Shown: positions 46,332-54,988 of the stretch, in pieces
How the letters are laid out: the number at the start of each line of letters is the position of its first letter
Numbering within the stretch: position 1 is the first letter of the stretch
NCBI GenBank assembly: GCA_022844105.1
Contig: JALHMJ010000003.1
Coordinates: forward strand, 209,046-264,209
DNA length: 55,164 nt
Reading direction: 5' to 3'
Source: Hyphomicrobium sp.
GTDB taxonomy: Bacteria; Pseudomonadota; Alphaproteobacteria; Rhizobiales; Hyphomicrobiaceae
Made by a program: the position numbers and the translations under genes
Notes under the pieces: generated by a model
The model's input: the letters and a program-made list of their open reading frames with translations, nothing else
Told to the model about the DNA's origin: nothing
The model's database searches: none

Positions 46332-46898
46332 GTGTCGAAGCGTTCCATGAAAGACAAAACAAGTTTCGAGTTCCGTGCCGTCGACGCCGACAGCGTGACT
46401 GTCTCGTTCGGCGAGCGGTTCCAGGCTTCGGCCCAGTTCGACCGCGTCTTCAAAGAGGGCATGTCCCTTGTCGAGCGCACGGCCGCCTACCTTGATGGCG
46501 ACGGCCGCAAGGCGGCCAAGGCGCTGACCGGTCAGTCAACCGTTCTCTACACCACCGAAAGTATGCGACTGACCACCCGACTGCTCGATCTGGCCTCGTG
46601 GCTGCTGATCCGCCGCGCGCTGAAGGATGGCGAGATTACCGAAATCGAAGCCCAGAAGAAGCGCGCCCGCGTCAAGCTTCAGAGCCTCGGCAGGCCGTCT
46701 CATATTCGCGGCTTCGCCGATCTTCCCGATGGTCTGCAAAAACTCATTGAAGAGAGCTTTGCGCTGCACGACCGCATCGTCCAGCTCGATCTTGCCATGA
46801 CCGCGCCGGGTGAAGAGGCGGTTGCCGCCGCTGTGCAGATCAACCCCGTCGGCGCTCAGCTCTCGCGTCTCCAGCGCGCCTTCGCCAAACTCAATTGA
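46332..46898 (+). CDS. rcdA: Protease adaptor RcdA (DUF1465)
   Basis: In Caulobacter RcdA helps deliver the cell-cycle regulator CtrA to ClpXP. The product has the DUF1465 layout: short polar start, then FGERFQASAQFDRVFKEGMS, LVERTAAYLDGDGRKAAKAL and STVLYTTESMRLTTRLLDLA, with WLLIRRALKDGEIT and a C-terminal helix (NPVGAQLSRLQRAFAKLN). The GTG at 46332 is used because GAGAGAG is nine bases upstream; an in-frame ATG at 46347 has none. 188 aa. Neighbours (DUF1192, rpmE, ABC exporter) fit the arrangement common in Hyphomicrobiales. Confidence 0.92.
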   Translation: MSKRSMKDKTSFEFRAVDADSVTVSFGERFQASAQFDRVFKEGMSLVERTAAYLDGDGRKAAKALTGQSTVLYTTESMRLTTRLLDLASWLLIRRALKDGEITEIEAQKKRARVKLQSLGRPSHIRGFADLPDGLQKLIEESFALHDRIVQLDLAMTAPGEEAVAAAVQINPVGAQLSRLQRAFAKLN

Positions 46899-46932
46899 TC
46901 CGGCGCACGCGCAAGACCGCCGTTACATAAGC

Positions 46933-46965
46933 AAAAGGCCCGGGCATCGCGCCGGGCCTTTTCAG
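46933..46965. terminator. Rho-independent terminator between rcdA and rpmE
   Basis: Perfect 11-bp stem AAAAGGCCCGG / CCGGGCCTTTT with an 8-base loop, just after rcdA and just before the end of the converging rpmE gene. The A/T flanks are symmetric, so it can work in both directions. Confidence 0.9.
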
Positions 46966-46992
46966 TTTTGACAATCCGATAGAAGCGGCAGC

Positions 46993-47217
46993 CTAGAACA
47001 TGCCGTCGAACTTCTTCTTGAAGCGCGAAACGCGTCCGCCGCGATCCATCAGCTTTGTGTCCCCACCCGTCCAGGCCGGATGCGTCGACGGATCGATGTC
47101 GAGGTGCAGCTCGTCGCCTTCCTTGCCATAGGTCGAATAGGTGACGAACTCCGTACCATCAGTCATCTTCACTTTGATCTGATGGTAATCAGGGTGCAGG
47201 CCAGGTTCTTTTTTCAT
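46993..47217 (-). CDS. rpmE: 50S ribosomal protein L31
   Basis: Ribosomal protein L31, large subunit. The sequence is typical: [20 protein letters not shown], then [32 protein letters not shown] and the basic end [15 protein letters not shown]. The zinc-binding Cys pair is absent, as in Cys-minus alphaproteobacterial L31. The ATG at 47217 overlaps by 4 bases a small upstream reading frame. It converges with rcdA. Confidence 0.97.
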   Translation of the reverse strand: MKKEPGLHPDYHQIKVKMTDGTEFVTYSTYGKEGDELHLDIDPSTHPAWTGGDTKLMDRGGRVSRFKKKFDGMF

Positions 47218-47375
47218 GGTAAGGCGCTCTGTGAAAAAACGGCTGCAACGCCAGCGAGAAAGATCCCGCAAACCACCAGCCTTGAATTCAGGAAGGCGCT
47301 TCTATAGTCGAGAAGCTGGGCCGGCACAAGCCGAAGCCGCCGCAGGTCAGCTTCGAGGTCGAGTAACGCGCACAA
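47214..47375 (-). CDS. Possible small membrane protein overlapping the rpmE start
   Basis: A 53-residue frame starts at a TTG (AGGA seven bases upstream) and ends in the TGA that overlaps the rpmE ATG as ATGA. The predicted product has a polar, Leu/Arg-rich start and a hydrophobic end ([18 protein letters not shown]). The exact overlap is typical of coupled genes, but the weak start codon and small size leave doubt. It might be a leader peptide for rpmE. Confidence 0.25.
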   Translation of the reverse strand: MCALLDLEADLRRLRLVPAQLLDYRSAFLNSRLVVCGIFLAGVAAVFSQSALP

Positions 47376-47535
47376 GACAGCGTTCCTGCTACGTTCTGAC
47401 GCTTGCGGCGGTGCAGCCACGAAGCCACCCGGAGGCCTTATATGAAGGCGTAAGATGGACCTGTGAAGATTTGAGTGAATTTGGCCAGACCTCACGCAGA
47501 ATGGGGCGGCAGTGCAGAAAACGTCTAGGGATTTC
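47218..47535. other. 318-base divergent intergenic region
   Basis: Contains the promoters of rpmE (leftward) and the ABC exporter gene (rightward). Apart from the possible 53-residue frame next to rpmE, no gene, terminator or strong repeat is seen. Confidence 0.55.
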
Positions 47536-49398
47536 ATGACAGCGTCGCACCCGTCCGTAGAAAAGAACGCCAGCAATGTCGTCAGCCTCGTGCCGCCGCC
47601 CGAGGCGTCAGGCAGCGAGGCAAGCCCAGCTCCACGTGGCAGTCGCCTCGAAGCGATCCGGCCGCTCATTCGGCTGAAGCCCTATCTCATGAAACACAAG
47701 GGCATGCTGGTCTTCGGGCTTGCAGCGCTTGTACTGTCCGCCGGCGCCATGCTCTCCGTCCCGCTCGCGGTTCGCCGGATGATCGATCACGGCTTTTCAG
47801 CCGAAAACGCCGGGTTTATCGATCAGTACTTCGCCATGATGATCGTCATTGGCGCCGTCCTGGCTGCTTCGATTGCCGCGCGCTTCTATTGCGTCAGCTG
47901 GCTCGGCGAACGCGTCGTCGCCGATCTGCGCCAGGATGTCTTTGCCCACCTGACGCGTCTTGGTCCGGCATTCTTTGAAAAAACGCATTCCGGCGAAGTC
48001 ATGAGCAGGCTCACTGCTGACACGACACAGATCAAGGCTGTGGCCGGCCACACGATCTCGCAGGCGTTGCGCAACCTGATCATGCTGATCGGCGCCTTCG
48101 TGTTGATGTTCATCACCAGCCCCAACCTCTCGGGCCTGACGCTGATTGCAATCCCCGTCATCGTGCTTCCGCTGATGGCCTACGGTCAGGCGGTCAAGAA
48201 CCTGTCGCGCAAGGCTCAGGACTCGCTCGCCGAGGCGTCGGCCTATGCTGCCGAAAACCTCACCGCCGTTCGCACAATGCAATCCTTCGCGCATGAAACG
48301 GCGGTCGCCGACCGCTTTGACGACGCGGTCCAACGTTCCTTCGATGCAGCGCGCGACCGCATGAAGGCACGCGCAGGCCTGACGGCTCTCACGGTGTTTC
48401 TCACTGTCTCCAGCATCGTTGCCGTGCTCTGGTATGGCGCTTCCGCCGTAATCTCGGGCTCGATGACCGGCGGTGAATTGAGCCAGTTCATCATCTATGC
48501 GCTCTTCGTCGCGGGAGCGTTGGGCGAACTGGCGGAAGTGTGGGGCGAGATCAGCCAGGCATCGGGCGCTGCCGAACGCCTGACCGAAATTCTCGCCGTC
48601 GTCCCCGAGATCCGCTCACCCGAACATCCAACGCCGATGCCCGAACCGGCGCTCGGCGCCATCGATTTCGACCAGATCACGTTTGCCTACGCCTCGCGCC
48701 CGGACATTTCAGCGTTGCGCGATTTCACCCTGCACGTGAAGCCGGGCGAAACCGTTGCCCTCGTCGGACCCTCGGGCGCCGGCAAGACGACAATTTTCAA
48801 CCTGCTGCTGCGGTTTTATGATCCGACATCGGGGCGGGTGCGGGTCGATGGTGTCGACGTGGCCGCGGCCGATCTGGACCAGTTGCGCCGCCGAATCTCA
48901 CTCGTGCCGCAGGATGTTGCGATCTTTGCCGATACGGTTCTGGAAAATATCCGCTACGGCAGCCCTCAGGCCAGCGAGGATGATGTTCGCAAGGCCGCCG
49001 TTGCCGCCCAGGCCGACGCATTTATACGCGCTCTGCCCGACGGATACGGCCAACGACTGGGCGAACGCGGCGTCACGCTTTCGGGCGGTCAGCGTCAGCG
49101 TCTGGCCATTGCCCGCGCGATTCTGAAGAACGCACCCATCCTTCTGCTCGATGAAGCGACCAGCGCACTGGATGCCGAGAACGAACGTGCCGTCCAGCAG
49201 GCGCTTGAAGTGGTCATGCGGGACCGCACGACGCTGGTCATCGCGCACCGCCTCGCGACCGTGCAAAAAGCCGATCGCATTCTTGTCATGGAAGAGGGGC
49301 GCGTGGTCGAGAGCGGCACGCACGCAGAACTCGTCACCAAAGGCGGGCTCTATGGCCGACTGGCCGCGCTCCAGTTTGGCAAGGAAGCGGCCGAGTAG
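47536..49398 (+). CDS. ABC exporter, fused permease-ATPase (MsbA/ATM1-like half transporter)
   Basis: Half-size ABC exporter, probably working as a dimer in the inner membrane. Six hydrophobic segments precede an ATPase domain: Walker A in VGPSGAGKTTIFNLLLRFYD, signature ERGVTLSGGQRQRLAIARA, Walker B ILLLDEATSALDAEN and switch His in VIAHRLATV. The N-terminal 40 residues are polar and disordered (SLVPPPEASGSEASPAPRGS). The ATG at 47536 has AGGG five bases upstream; a GTG 24 bases earlier is possible. 620 aa. Substrate unknown; lipids or glutathione-linked compounds are typical for relatives. Confidence 0.94.
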   Translation: MTASHPSVEKNASNVVSLVPPPEASGSEASPAPRGSRLEAIRPLIRLKPYLMKHKGMLVFGLAALVLSAGAMLSVPLAVRRMIDHGFSAENAGFIDQYFAMMIVIGAVLAASIAARFYCVSWLGERVVADLRQDVFAHLTRLGPAFFEKTHSGEVMSRLTADTTQIKAVAGHTISQALRNLIMLIGAFVLMFITSPNLSGLTLIAIPVIVLPLMAYGQAVKNLSRKAQDSLAEASAYAAENLTAVRTMQSFAHETAVADRFDDAVQRSFDAARDRMKARAGLTALTVFLTVSSIVAVLWYGASAVISGSMTGGELSQFIIYALFVAGALGELAEVWGEISQASGAAERLTEILAVVPEIRSPEHPTPMPEPALGAIDFDQITFAYASRPDISALRDFTLHVKPGETVALVGPSGAGKTTIFNLLLRFYDPTSGRVRVDGVDVAAADLDQLRRRISLVPQDVAIFADTVLENIRYGSPQASEDDVRKAAVAAQADAFIRALPDGYGQRLGERGVTLSGGQRQRLAIARAILKNAPILLLDEATSALDAENERAVQQALEVVMRDRTTLVIAHRLATVQKADRILVMEEGRVVESGTHAELVTKGGLYGRLAALQFGKEAAE

Positions 49399-49400
49399 AA

Positions 49401-49426
49401 GACGAGCCGCAATTCAGCGGCTCGTC
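49401..49426. terminator. Hairpin shared by two convergent genes
   Basis: Perfect 10-bp stem GACGAGCCGC-AATTCA-GCGGCTCGTC directly after the ABC exporter stop and spanning the stop codon of the OmpA-like gene on the other strand. There is no T-run, so it may act as a 3' stabiliser or a factor-dependent stop site. Confidence 0.5.
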
Positions 49427-50445
49427 AGCTTCAATTCGATCCGCCGGTTTTTACGCAGCGACGCTTCATCAGTCCCGCTCTCGATCGGCTGATATTCGCC
49501 ATACCCGGCCGCAACCAGCCGCACCGGCGGCACGCCGCGTGCAATCATATGTTTGACCACCGACGACGCACGTGCCGTCGACAGTTCCCAATTGGATGGG
49601 AACTGTGCACTGGCTATCGGACGAATATCGGTATGTCCGTCGATCTGAACGACCCAGTCGATTTCTTTCGGGATCTGCCGGCTGAGATCGGCAATCGCCA
49701 TGGCGATCGGGTCGAGCGCTGCCAGCCCCTCCGGCGTTAGCGACGCCTCAGCCGACTCGAACAGAACCTCGCTTTCGAACACGAACCTGTCGCCGACGAT
49801 GCGGATATCCTTGCGATCCTTGAGCAGGTCACGGAGCCGCCCGAAGAAGTCCGATCGGTAGCGCTGCAATTCCTGCACCTGCCGCGCCAGCGCGGCATTG
49901 AGCCGAGCGCCAAGATCCTTGATCGTCTTGTCGCTCTCCTCGCCCTTCTTCTCAGAAGCACCGAGCGCTTCGTTGAGCGCGGCGATCTGGCGCCGCAGCT
50001 GGGCCAATTGCTGGTTGAGAAGATCGACCTTGGCCAAGGCCTCGGCCGATACGGACTTCTGTTGATCGAGTTCGGTCGCCAGCGAGCCGATCTGCCCGGC
50101 CGCCGACTTCGCGCTTTGGTCGCCAACCACCGCATCACCTGAAAGCCTCTCGTTCTCAGCTTTCAGCGTGGCCAGCGTCGCCTGCAGTTCGGCCAATTCG
50201 TCCTCGCCCTCTTTGGCTTTGCCTTTTTCCAGCGAGAGCAGACTCGTCAATTCCGAAATCTGCCGATTGAGCCGCTGCAACACAGTGTCCTTGCCGGCCG
50301 ATTCCTGCGTCGCGAAAAACTGCGCCAGCATGAAGATCGACATCAGAAAGGTGACGACCAGCAGCAGCGTGGACAGTACGTCCACGTATCCAGGCCAGTA
50401 TTCGGCATGTTCACTCGCGCGGCGCCGGCCGCGTCCCTGGGCCAT
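49414..50445 (-). CDS. OmpA/MotB-like peptidoglycan-binding membrane protein
   Basis: The N-terminus carries one membrane helix with an embedded acid, YVDVLSTLLLVVTFLMSIFM (Asp22), in the place of MotB/TolR's proton-carrying Asp. A long coiled coil follows (SAEALAKVDLLNQQLAQLRR), then an OmpA-like peptidoglycan-binding domain with VQIDGHTDIRPI and NWELSTARASSVVKHMI, and GVPPVRLVAAGYGEYQPI. 343 aa. With the MotA/TolQ-like gene one base upstream it forms a likely ion-driven membrane complex that reaches the cell wall. Flagellar motor genes are not nearby, so a Tol/ExbBD-like or septal role is more likely. Confidence 0.9.
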   Translation of the reverse strand: MAQGRGRRRASEHAEYWPGYVDVLSTLLLVVTFLMSIFMLAQFFATQESAGKDTVLQRLNRQISELTSLLSLEKGKAKEGEDELAELQATLATLKAENERLSGDAVVGDQSAKSAAGQIGSLATELDQQKSVSAEALAKVDLLNQQLAQLRRQIAALNEALGASEKKGEESDKTIKDLGARLNAALARQVQELQRYRSDFFGRLRDLLKDRKDIRIVGDRFVFESEVLFESAEASLTPEGLAALDPIAMAIADLSRQIPKEIDWVVQIDGHTDIRPIASAQFPSNWELSTARASSVVKHMIARGVPPVRLVAAGYGEYQPIESGTDEASLRKNRRIELKLTSR

Positions 50446-50446
50446 G

Positions 50447-51505
50447 TCAGGTTGTCCTGCGCTGGAAGTTCTCAGCCAGGGCTTTCAGAGCGCCAGCCAA
50501 TTCAACCTGCTGCGCCGACTGCTCATCGACCCATTCACGCACGACCTTCTGTTCGCTGCGCATGAGTGTGACGAGTTGGTTCACCCCGCGCGCCAAGTCC
50601 TTGACCGCTTCGTCGGGTTGAGCGGACGGAGGTGCTACCGCTGCATATCCGGCCGCGCCGTTGATCGCGCCCAGCCGGTCGGAGAGATCGGCCACGGCCC
50701 GCTGCATTTCATAGACCGCGCTCGTCAGCTGGCGGCTGGCTTGATCTGTCGCCGACGATGATCCAGGCGTCAGCTCGGTGATGCCCGACAGCCATTCTTC
50801 CAGCTCATTGTAGAAGCGGTTATGTGCGTGGTTTGCCTGCAATTCGAGAAAGCCCAGGATCAGCGAGCCGGCAAGACCCAGCAACGATGACGAAAATGCC
50901 GTCCCCATGCCCTTCAATGGTGCGGCGAGCCCAGCCTTCAACTCGTCGAACACCGCAACCGATTCACCGTTCGTATTAAGCGCGGCGATCGCGCCACCGA
51001 CCGACTGCATCGTTTCGAGCAGGCCCCAGAATGTGCCGAGCAGCCCGAGAAACACGAGGAGGCCGACGAGATAGCGGCCCGTGTCGCGGGCTTCATCGAG
51101 ACGCGATCCGATGGAATCCATGATCGAGCGCATTGAAACGGTGGCGAGCGAGAATGTCCCCGTGCGGTCGCGCAGCATGTTGGCCATCGGGGCCAGCAGC
51201 ACCGGTTGCGTGTTGATTGCGAGCCCGGGATCGGAAATGCGGAACTCGTTGACCCAGCGGATCTCGCGGTAAAGCCGGATGACCTGTCGGAAGGCATAAA
51301 TGATGCCGAGGCCGAGAACGCCGACGATGAGCCCGTTGAGGCTGGGGTTGGTCATGAACGATGTGACCAATTGCTGATGCAGGATCGCCACGAGAAATCC
51401 AACGAGCGTCAGGAAGATCAGCATCCGCAAAACGAAGACGCCGGGCGGCGTCATTTTGCGGGTGAGGGAGGCGCCCCCTTCGGCGCTCCGCTTTTTCATG
51501 ATCAT
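50447..51505 (-). CDS. MotA/TolQ/ExbB-type proton channel protein
   Basis: Membrane protein with three or four hydrophobic segments: FVLRMLIFLTLVGFLVAILH, LNGLIVGVLGLGIIYAFRQV, YLVGLLVFLGLLGTFWGLLE and MGTAFSSSLLGLAGSLILGF. The third and fourth, with LLGTFWGLLETM and GMGTAFSSSLLGL, are the usual MotA/TolQ/ExbB channel blocks. The ATG at 51505 has GGAGG six bases upstream. 352 aa. Its stop and the OmpA-like gene's start are one base apart, so both proteins are made together. Confidence 0.9.
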   Translation of the reverse strand: MIMKKRSAEGGASLTRKMTPPGVFVLRMLIFLTLVGFLVAILHQQLVTSFMTNPSLNGLIVGVLGLGIIYAFRQVIRLYREIRWVNEFRISDPGLAINTQPVLLAPMANMLRDRTGTFSLATVSMRSIMDSIGSRLDEARDTGRYLVGLLVFLGLLGTFWGLLETMQSVGGAIAALNTNGESVAVFDELKAGLAAPLKGMGTAFSSSLLGLAGSLILGFLELQANHAHNRFYNELEEWLSGITELTPGSSSATDQASRQLTSAVYEMQRAVADLSDRLGAINGAAGYAAVAPPSAQPDEAVKDLARGVNQLVTLMRSEQKVVREWVDEQSAQQVELAGALKALAENFQRRTT

Positions 51506-51689
51506 TCCAAACCTCCGGCGGGCGAGCCTTGCGGCCACCAATATTGCGCGGCCTGACCCCGCGCGACAGTATCCGATGGCTATGACACCGGAAACCGGCA
51601 AGATGATGCCATGCCCGGCTCGCAGTGTTCTCCTCTTTCCAGTGCATACGATTGATTTTGCGGCAGCCAGGCCGCAGCCGGCACGACGG

Positions 51690-52577
51690 CTAGCTCATCA
51701 GCCGGGTGATTTCAGCTCTCAAGGCCGGCGCCAGATCCGGCCGGTCGAGCGCATAGGCGACATTTGCGGCCAGAAACCCCAGCTTCGACCCACAGTCGTA
51801 GATCGTCCCGTCGAAGCGAACGGCGTGGAACGGCTGTTTCTGCTCGCTCATCAACCGGATCATGCTGTCGGTCAGCTGGATTTCACCGCCCGCACCCTTT
51901 TCCTGTTGCGCCAGGAGGTCGAAAATCTCCGGTTGGAGAATATACCGCCCGGTGATGTGTAAATTCGACGGAGCGGTCCCCGCTGGTGGCTTTTCAACCA
52001 TCTCCGTAATGCCCGCAACCTTGGCATCCGTGTCTGTGACGCCGACGATCCCATATTGGTGCGTTTGATCCTCGGGCACGGGTGCCACCGCGATGAGATT
52101 TCCGCCCCTCGCCTCATACGCCTCGATCATGTCCTTCAGGCACGGGGTCGCGCCATGATGCAGCATGTCGGGCAGCAGCAGCGCAAACGGTTCGTCTCCA
52201 ACAATGTCGCGCGCGCACCACACCGCATGACCAAGACCCAGCGGTGCCTGTTGCCGGGTGAAGCTCGCTTGCCCCGCCTTGGGCAGGTCGGCCATCAGGG
52301 CTTCGAGTTCTTTCGTCTTCTTGCGGTCCAATAGCGTGCGCTCGAGTTCGAACTGCATGTCGAAATGATCTTCGATCACACCCTTGTTGCGCCCGGTCAC
52401 GAACACGAAGTGCTCAATGCCGGCCGCGCGGGCTTCATCCACGACGTGCTGGATGACCGGCCGGTCGACCACGGTCAGCATCTCCTTTGGCACGGCCTTG
52501 GTGGCGGGCAGAAAGCGTGTGCCGAGGCCGGCGACCGGAAATACGGCTTTACGGATACGCTTGGTATGGGAAGGCAT
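51690..52577 (-). CDS. galU: UTP-glucose-1-phosphate uridylyltransferase
   Basis: GalU makes UDP-glucose from UTP and glucose 1-phosphate for exopolysaccharide, lipopolysaccharide and galactose metabolism. Blocks: [20 protein letters not shown] and [20 protein letters not shown] (nucleotide-binding start), [43 protein letters not shown], and [13 protein letters not shown] with the ending [19 protein letters not shown]. 295 aa is standard. It is divergent from galE (235-base gap), so UDP-glucose and UDP-galactose supply lie side by side. Confidence 0.97.
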   Translation of the reverse strand: MPSHTKRIRKAVFPVAGLGTRFLPATKAVPKEMLTVVDRPVIQHVVDEARAAGIEHFVFVTGRNKGVIEDHFDMQFELERTLLDRKKTKELEALMADLPKAGQASFTRQQAPLGLGHAVWCARDIVGDEPFALLLPDMLHHGATPCLKDMIEAYEARGGNLIAVAPVPEDQTHQYGIVGVTDTDAKVAGITEMVEKPPAGTAPSNLHITGRYILQPEIFDLLAQQEKGAGGEIQLTDSMIRLMSEQKQPFHAVRFDGTIYDCGSKLGFLAANVAYALDRPDLAPALRAEITRLMS

Positions 52578-52812
52578 GCGGGTGGGCTCCAGGTCAGTGA
52601 ATCGATAATCGGCGGGATACGTGAAACCGGCGGGGCAGGGTAAGGTTCGAATCCGGGCACGAATCTTGAATAGTGCGTCGCTAGAGAGTGCTGCGAATTA
52701 GGAACTGATTAAGGCCCGGCAAAGTTGGGTGCCGTAAGCAATCATCAGTTTCGGTCGCAAAGACACGCACGCGTGTCGCGGACCCAACGTATCAAGGAGG
52801 CGCGTTAACCCT

Positions 52813-53805
52813 ATGGCTGTTCTCGTGACAGGCGGTGCAGGCTTCATCGGCAGCCACATGGTTCTGGCGCTCTTGGACGCGGGCGAAAATGTCGTCGTGC
52901 TCGACAACCTTTCAACCGGCTTTCGATGGGCGGTCCCATCCGCCGCCACGCTCGTCGTGGGCGATGTCGGCGATCAGGATCTCGTCCGCACCGTCATACG
53001 CAAGTACGGCGTTAAAGCCATTATCCATTTCGCTGGTTCCATCGTCGTCCCGGAATCGGTTGCCGATCCGCTGGGTTACTACAACAACAATACCGTCAAA
53101 TCCCGTGCCCTCATGGAGGCGGCCGTCGCGACCGGCATCCGGCATTTTATCTTCTCCTCCACAGCGGCCGTCTACGGCAATCCGGCTGAAAACCCGGTCA
53201 GTGAAGCGGCAAAGCCCGCGCCGATGTCGCCGTATGGCTGGTCGAAACTCATGACCGAAATCATGCTGGCCGACACGGCCCGCGCGCATGATTTCCGCTA
53301 TGTCGCGCTGCGCTATTTCAACGTCGCGGGCGCTGACCCGAAAGGCCGCTCCGGCCAATCGACGCCGCGTGCCACGCACCTCATCAAGGTCGCGTGCGAA
53401 ACCGCGCTCGGCCAGCGGTCGCAGATGGAGGTCTTCGGCACCGACTACCCGACGGCAGACGGCACCTGCATCCGTGACTACATTCACGTCAGCGATTTGA
53501 TCCGCGCCCACGTCGCCGCACTGGAATATCTGCGCGCTGGCGGCCAGTCGGACGTATTCAACTGCGGCTACTCGAAAGGCTTCTCGGTCCTCGAAGTCAT
53601 CGACGCGGTGAAACGCGCCTCGGGCAAGAACTTTGACGTTCGCCTCTCGCCGCGCCGCCCCGGTGACCCCGCCGCCATCGTTGCCGGTTCGCAGAAGATC
53701 CGCGACACCTTGGGCTGGCAACCGCTGAATGACAATCTCGATGAGATCGTCGGACACGCCTTGTCGTGGGAAGACCATCTGGCGGCCTTCAAGATCGCGT
53801 CCTAA
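52813..53805 (+). CDS. galE: UDP-glucose 4-epimerase
   Basis: GalE interconverts UDP-glucose and UDP-galactose with bound NAD. The Rossmann motif is VLVTGGAGFIGSHMVLALLD; VVVLDNLSTGFRWAV, the IIHFAGSIVVPESVADPLGY block, and the catalytic pair in SPYGWSKLMTEIML (Tyr and Lys) follow, with LRYFNVAGADPKGRSGQ and RDYIHVSDLIRAHVAAL. 330 aa. AGGAGG lies about nine bases before the start. With galU it provides nucleotide sugars for surface polysaccharide. Confidence 0.97.
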   Translation: MAVLVTGGAGFIGSHMVLALLDAGENVVVLDNLSTGFRWAVPSAATLVVGDVGDQDLVRTVIRKYGVKAIIHFAGSIVVPESVADPLGYYNNNTVKSRALMEAAVATGIRHFIFSSTAAVYGNPAENPVSEAAKPAPMSPYGWSKLMTEIMLADTARAHDFRYVALRYFNVAGADPKGRSGQSTPRATHLIKVACETALGQRSQMEVFGTDYPTADGTCIRDYIHVSDLIRAHVAALEYLRAGGQSDVFNCGYSKGFSVLEVIDAVKRASGKNFDVRLSPRRPGDPAAIVAGSQKIRDTLGWQPLNDNLDEIVGHALSWEDHLAAFKIAS

Positions 53806-53850
53806 ACGGCATTGCCAAGCAGCGTCGCTGGGTCCAGAACCAGCCGCGAC

Positions 53851-54900
53851 ATGACGTATGATCCCGAAGCTCGTCGCGACACGCCGTTGGCGCGCAAACT
53901 GAAACAGCGCATTCACCGCGACGGTGCCTTGACCGTGGCTGAATACATGCAGGCGTGCCTGCAGGACCCCGAATACGGCTATTACGTCAAACAGCAGGCC
54001 ATCGGACACGCCGGCGATTTCATCACCGCCCCCGAAATCAGCCAGATCTTCGGCGAGTTGATTGGGTTGTGGTCCGCCGTCGTCTGGCAGCAGATGGGAT
54101 CGCCATCCCTTGTGAATCTTGTCGAACTCGGGCCCGGCCGCGGCACGCTGATGCGCGATGCATTGCGGGCCGCGTCCAAAATGCCCCCGTTCCTCAACGC
54201 ACTCAAAGTGCATCTTGTCGAGAGCAACTCTGTATTGCAGCGCCGTCAGCGTGAAGTGCTCGCGGGAGTATTTCCTCCCGTGATCTCGAACGCGTCGATG
54301 GCTGTCGTTCCGCCAGGAGCGGTGATTGTCATCGCCAACGAGTTTCTCGATACAGTCCCCGCCGCGCAGCGCTCAGTGGGTGGCGAACGCCGCGTCACGC
54401 TCGACGCCAAGGACCGCCTCGTTTTCGATCCGCCTGAGGGCACGTTTCACGAACGGCAAGACTTCGCACCTCTTATTGATCACCTTGCGTCGCGAGCGAT
54501 GGACGCGCCGCTGGCAGCCTTGTTCATTGACTACGGACATCTCCAATCGTCGGCCGGTGAGACGATGCAGGCCACGCGCAGTCACGCGCCCGAGCATCCG
54601 CTTTGCTCTCCTGGCGAAGCCGACCTGACGGTGCATGTCGATTTCGCAGCGTTCGGGGCGGCCCTGGTGGGCTGCGGTCTGGCCGTTGACGGTCCTGCCA
54701 CGCAAGGCGAATTTCTCGGCCGGCTTGGAATTGTTGAACGTGCTTCGCGTCTCATGAGCGCCAATCCTGACAAAGCCGGCGAAATCGAACTCGCTGTCGC
54801 GCGTCTCATTGCACCCCAGGGGATGGGCTCCCGTTTCAAAGCGATCGGAGTCCGATCTTCACGCCTGTCCGTTCTCCCCGGTTTGGGGTCAGACCCCTAA
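53851..54900 (+). CDS. MidA/NDUFAF7-type SAM-dependent methyltransferase
   Basis: Class I methyltransferase of the family that includes mitochondrial NDUFAF7, which methylates an Arg of a respiratory complex I subunit; the bacterial target is unproven. Blocks: LTVAEYMQACLQDPEYGYYV, IGHAGDFITAPEISQIFGEL, VELGPGRGTLMRDALRAAS (SAM site), IVIANEFLDTVPA and ALFIDYGHLQSS. 349 aa. The C-terminal end after LPGL reads GSDP and stop, all from the GGGGTCAGACCCC palindrome, so the native end may have been replaced by a REP-like insertion. The pgeF gene follows, a common pairing. Confidence 0.92.
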   Translation: MTYDPEARRDTPLARKLKQRIHRDGALTVAEYMQACLQDPEYGYYVKQQAIGHAGDFITAPEISQIFGELIGLWSAVVWQQMGSPSLVNLVELGPGRGTLMRDALRAASKMPPFLNALKVHLVESNSVLQRRQREVLAGVFPPVISNASMAVVPPGAVIVIANEFLDTVPAAQRSVGGERRVTLDAKDRLVFDPPEGTFHERQDFAPLIDHLASRAMDAPLAALFIDYGHLQSSAGETMQATRSHAPEHPLCSPGEADLTVHVDFAAFGAALVGCGLAVDGPATQGEFLGRLGIVERASRLMSANPDKAGEIELAVARLIAPQGMGSRFKAIGVRSSRLSVLPGLGSDP

Positions 54901-54916
54901 ACAGAGGTCTGACCCC
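54885..54916. repeat. REP-like palindrome cluster, unit 1
   Basis: GGGGTCAGACCCC followed ten bases later by GGTCTGACCCC gives a hairpin with 11-bp arms (54885-54895 and 54906-54916). The first palindrome supplies the last residues and stop codon (GSDP, TAA) of the methyltransferase gene. Confidence 0.88.
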
Positions 54917-54929
54917 ATTCCCACTAAGT

Positions 54930-54964
54930 AGGGTGTTCGGGGTCAGCAGGGTGTTCGGGGTCAG
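54930..54964. repeat. 17-bp direct repeat within the REP-like region
   Basis: The sequence AGGGTGTTCGGGGTCAG occurs at 54930-54946 and again at 54948-54964. The second copy runs into the second palindrome, so the cluster appears to have grown by local duplication. Confidence 0.9.
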
Positions 54965-54988
54965 ACCCCTACTCAGGGGTCTGACCCC
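54957..54988. repeat. REP-like palindrome cluster, unit 2
   Basis: Perfect 14-bp inverted repeat GGGGTCAGACCCCT-ACTC-AGGGGTCTGACCCC with a four-base loop. It has the form of a REP or BIME-type element; related GGGGTCAGACCCC palindromes are widespread in proteobacteria and often go with REP-associated transposases, none of which is in this window. Confidence 0.9.

Noticed and set aside
52644-52654. GGTTCGAATCC, which looks like a tRNA T-loop
   Set aside because: The flanking bases do not form a T-stem, and there is no acceptor stem, anticodon arm or CCA; it is a chance match in the galU-galE gap.
52912-54213. Long open frame antisense to galE and the methyltransferase (and similar long antisense frames over nadB and the dipeptidase)
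   Set aside because: These are expected in GC-rich coding DNA; the overlapped genes have clear family motifs and the antisense products do not.
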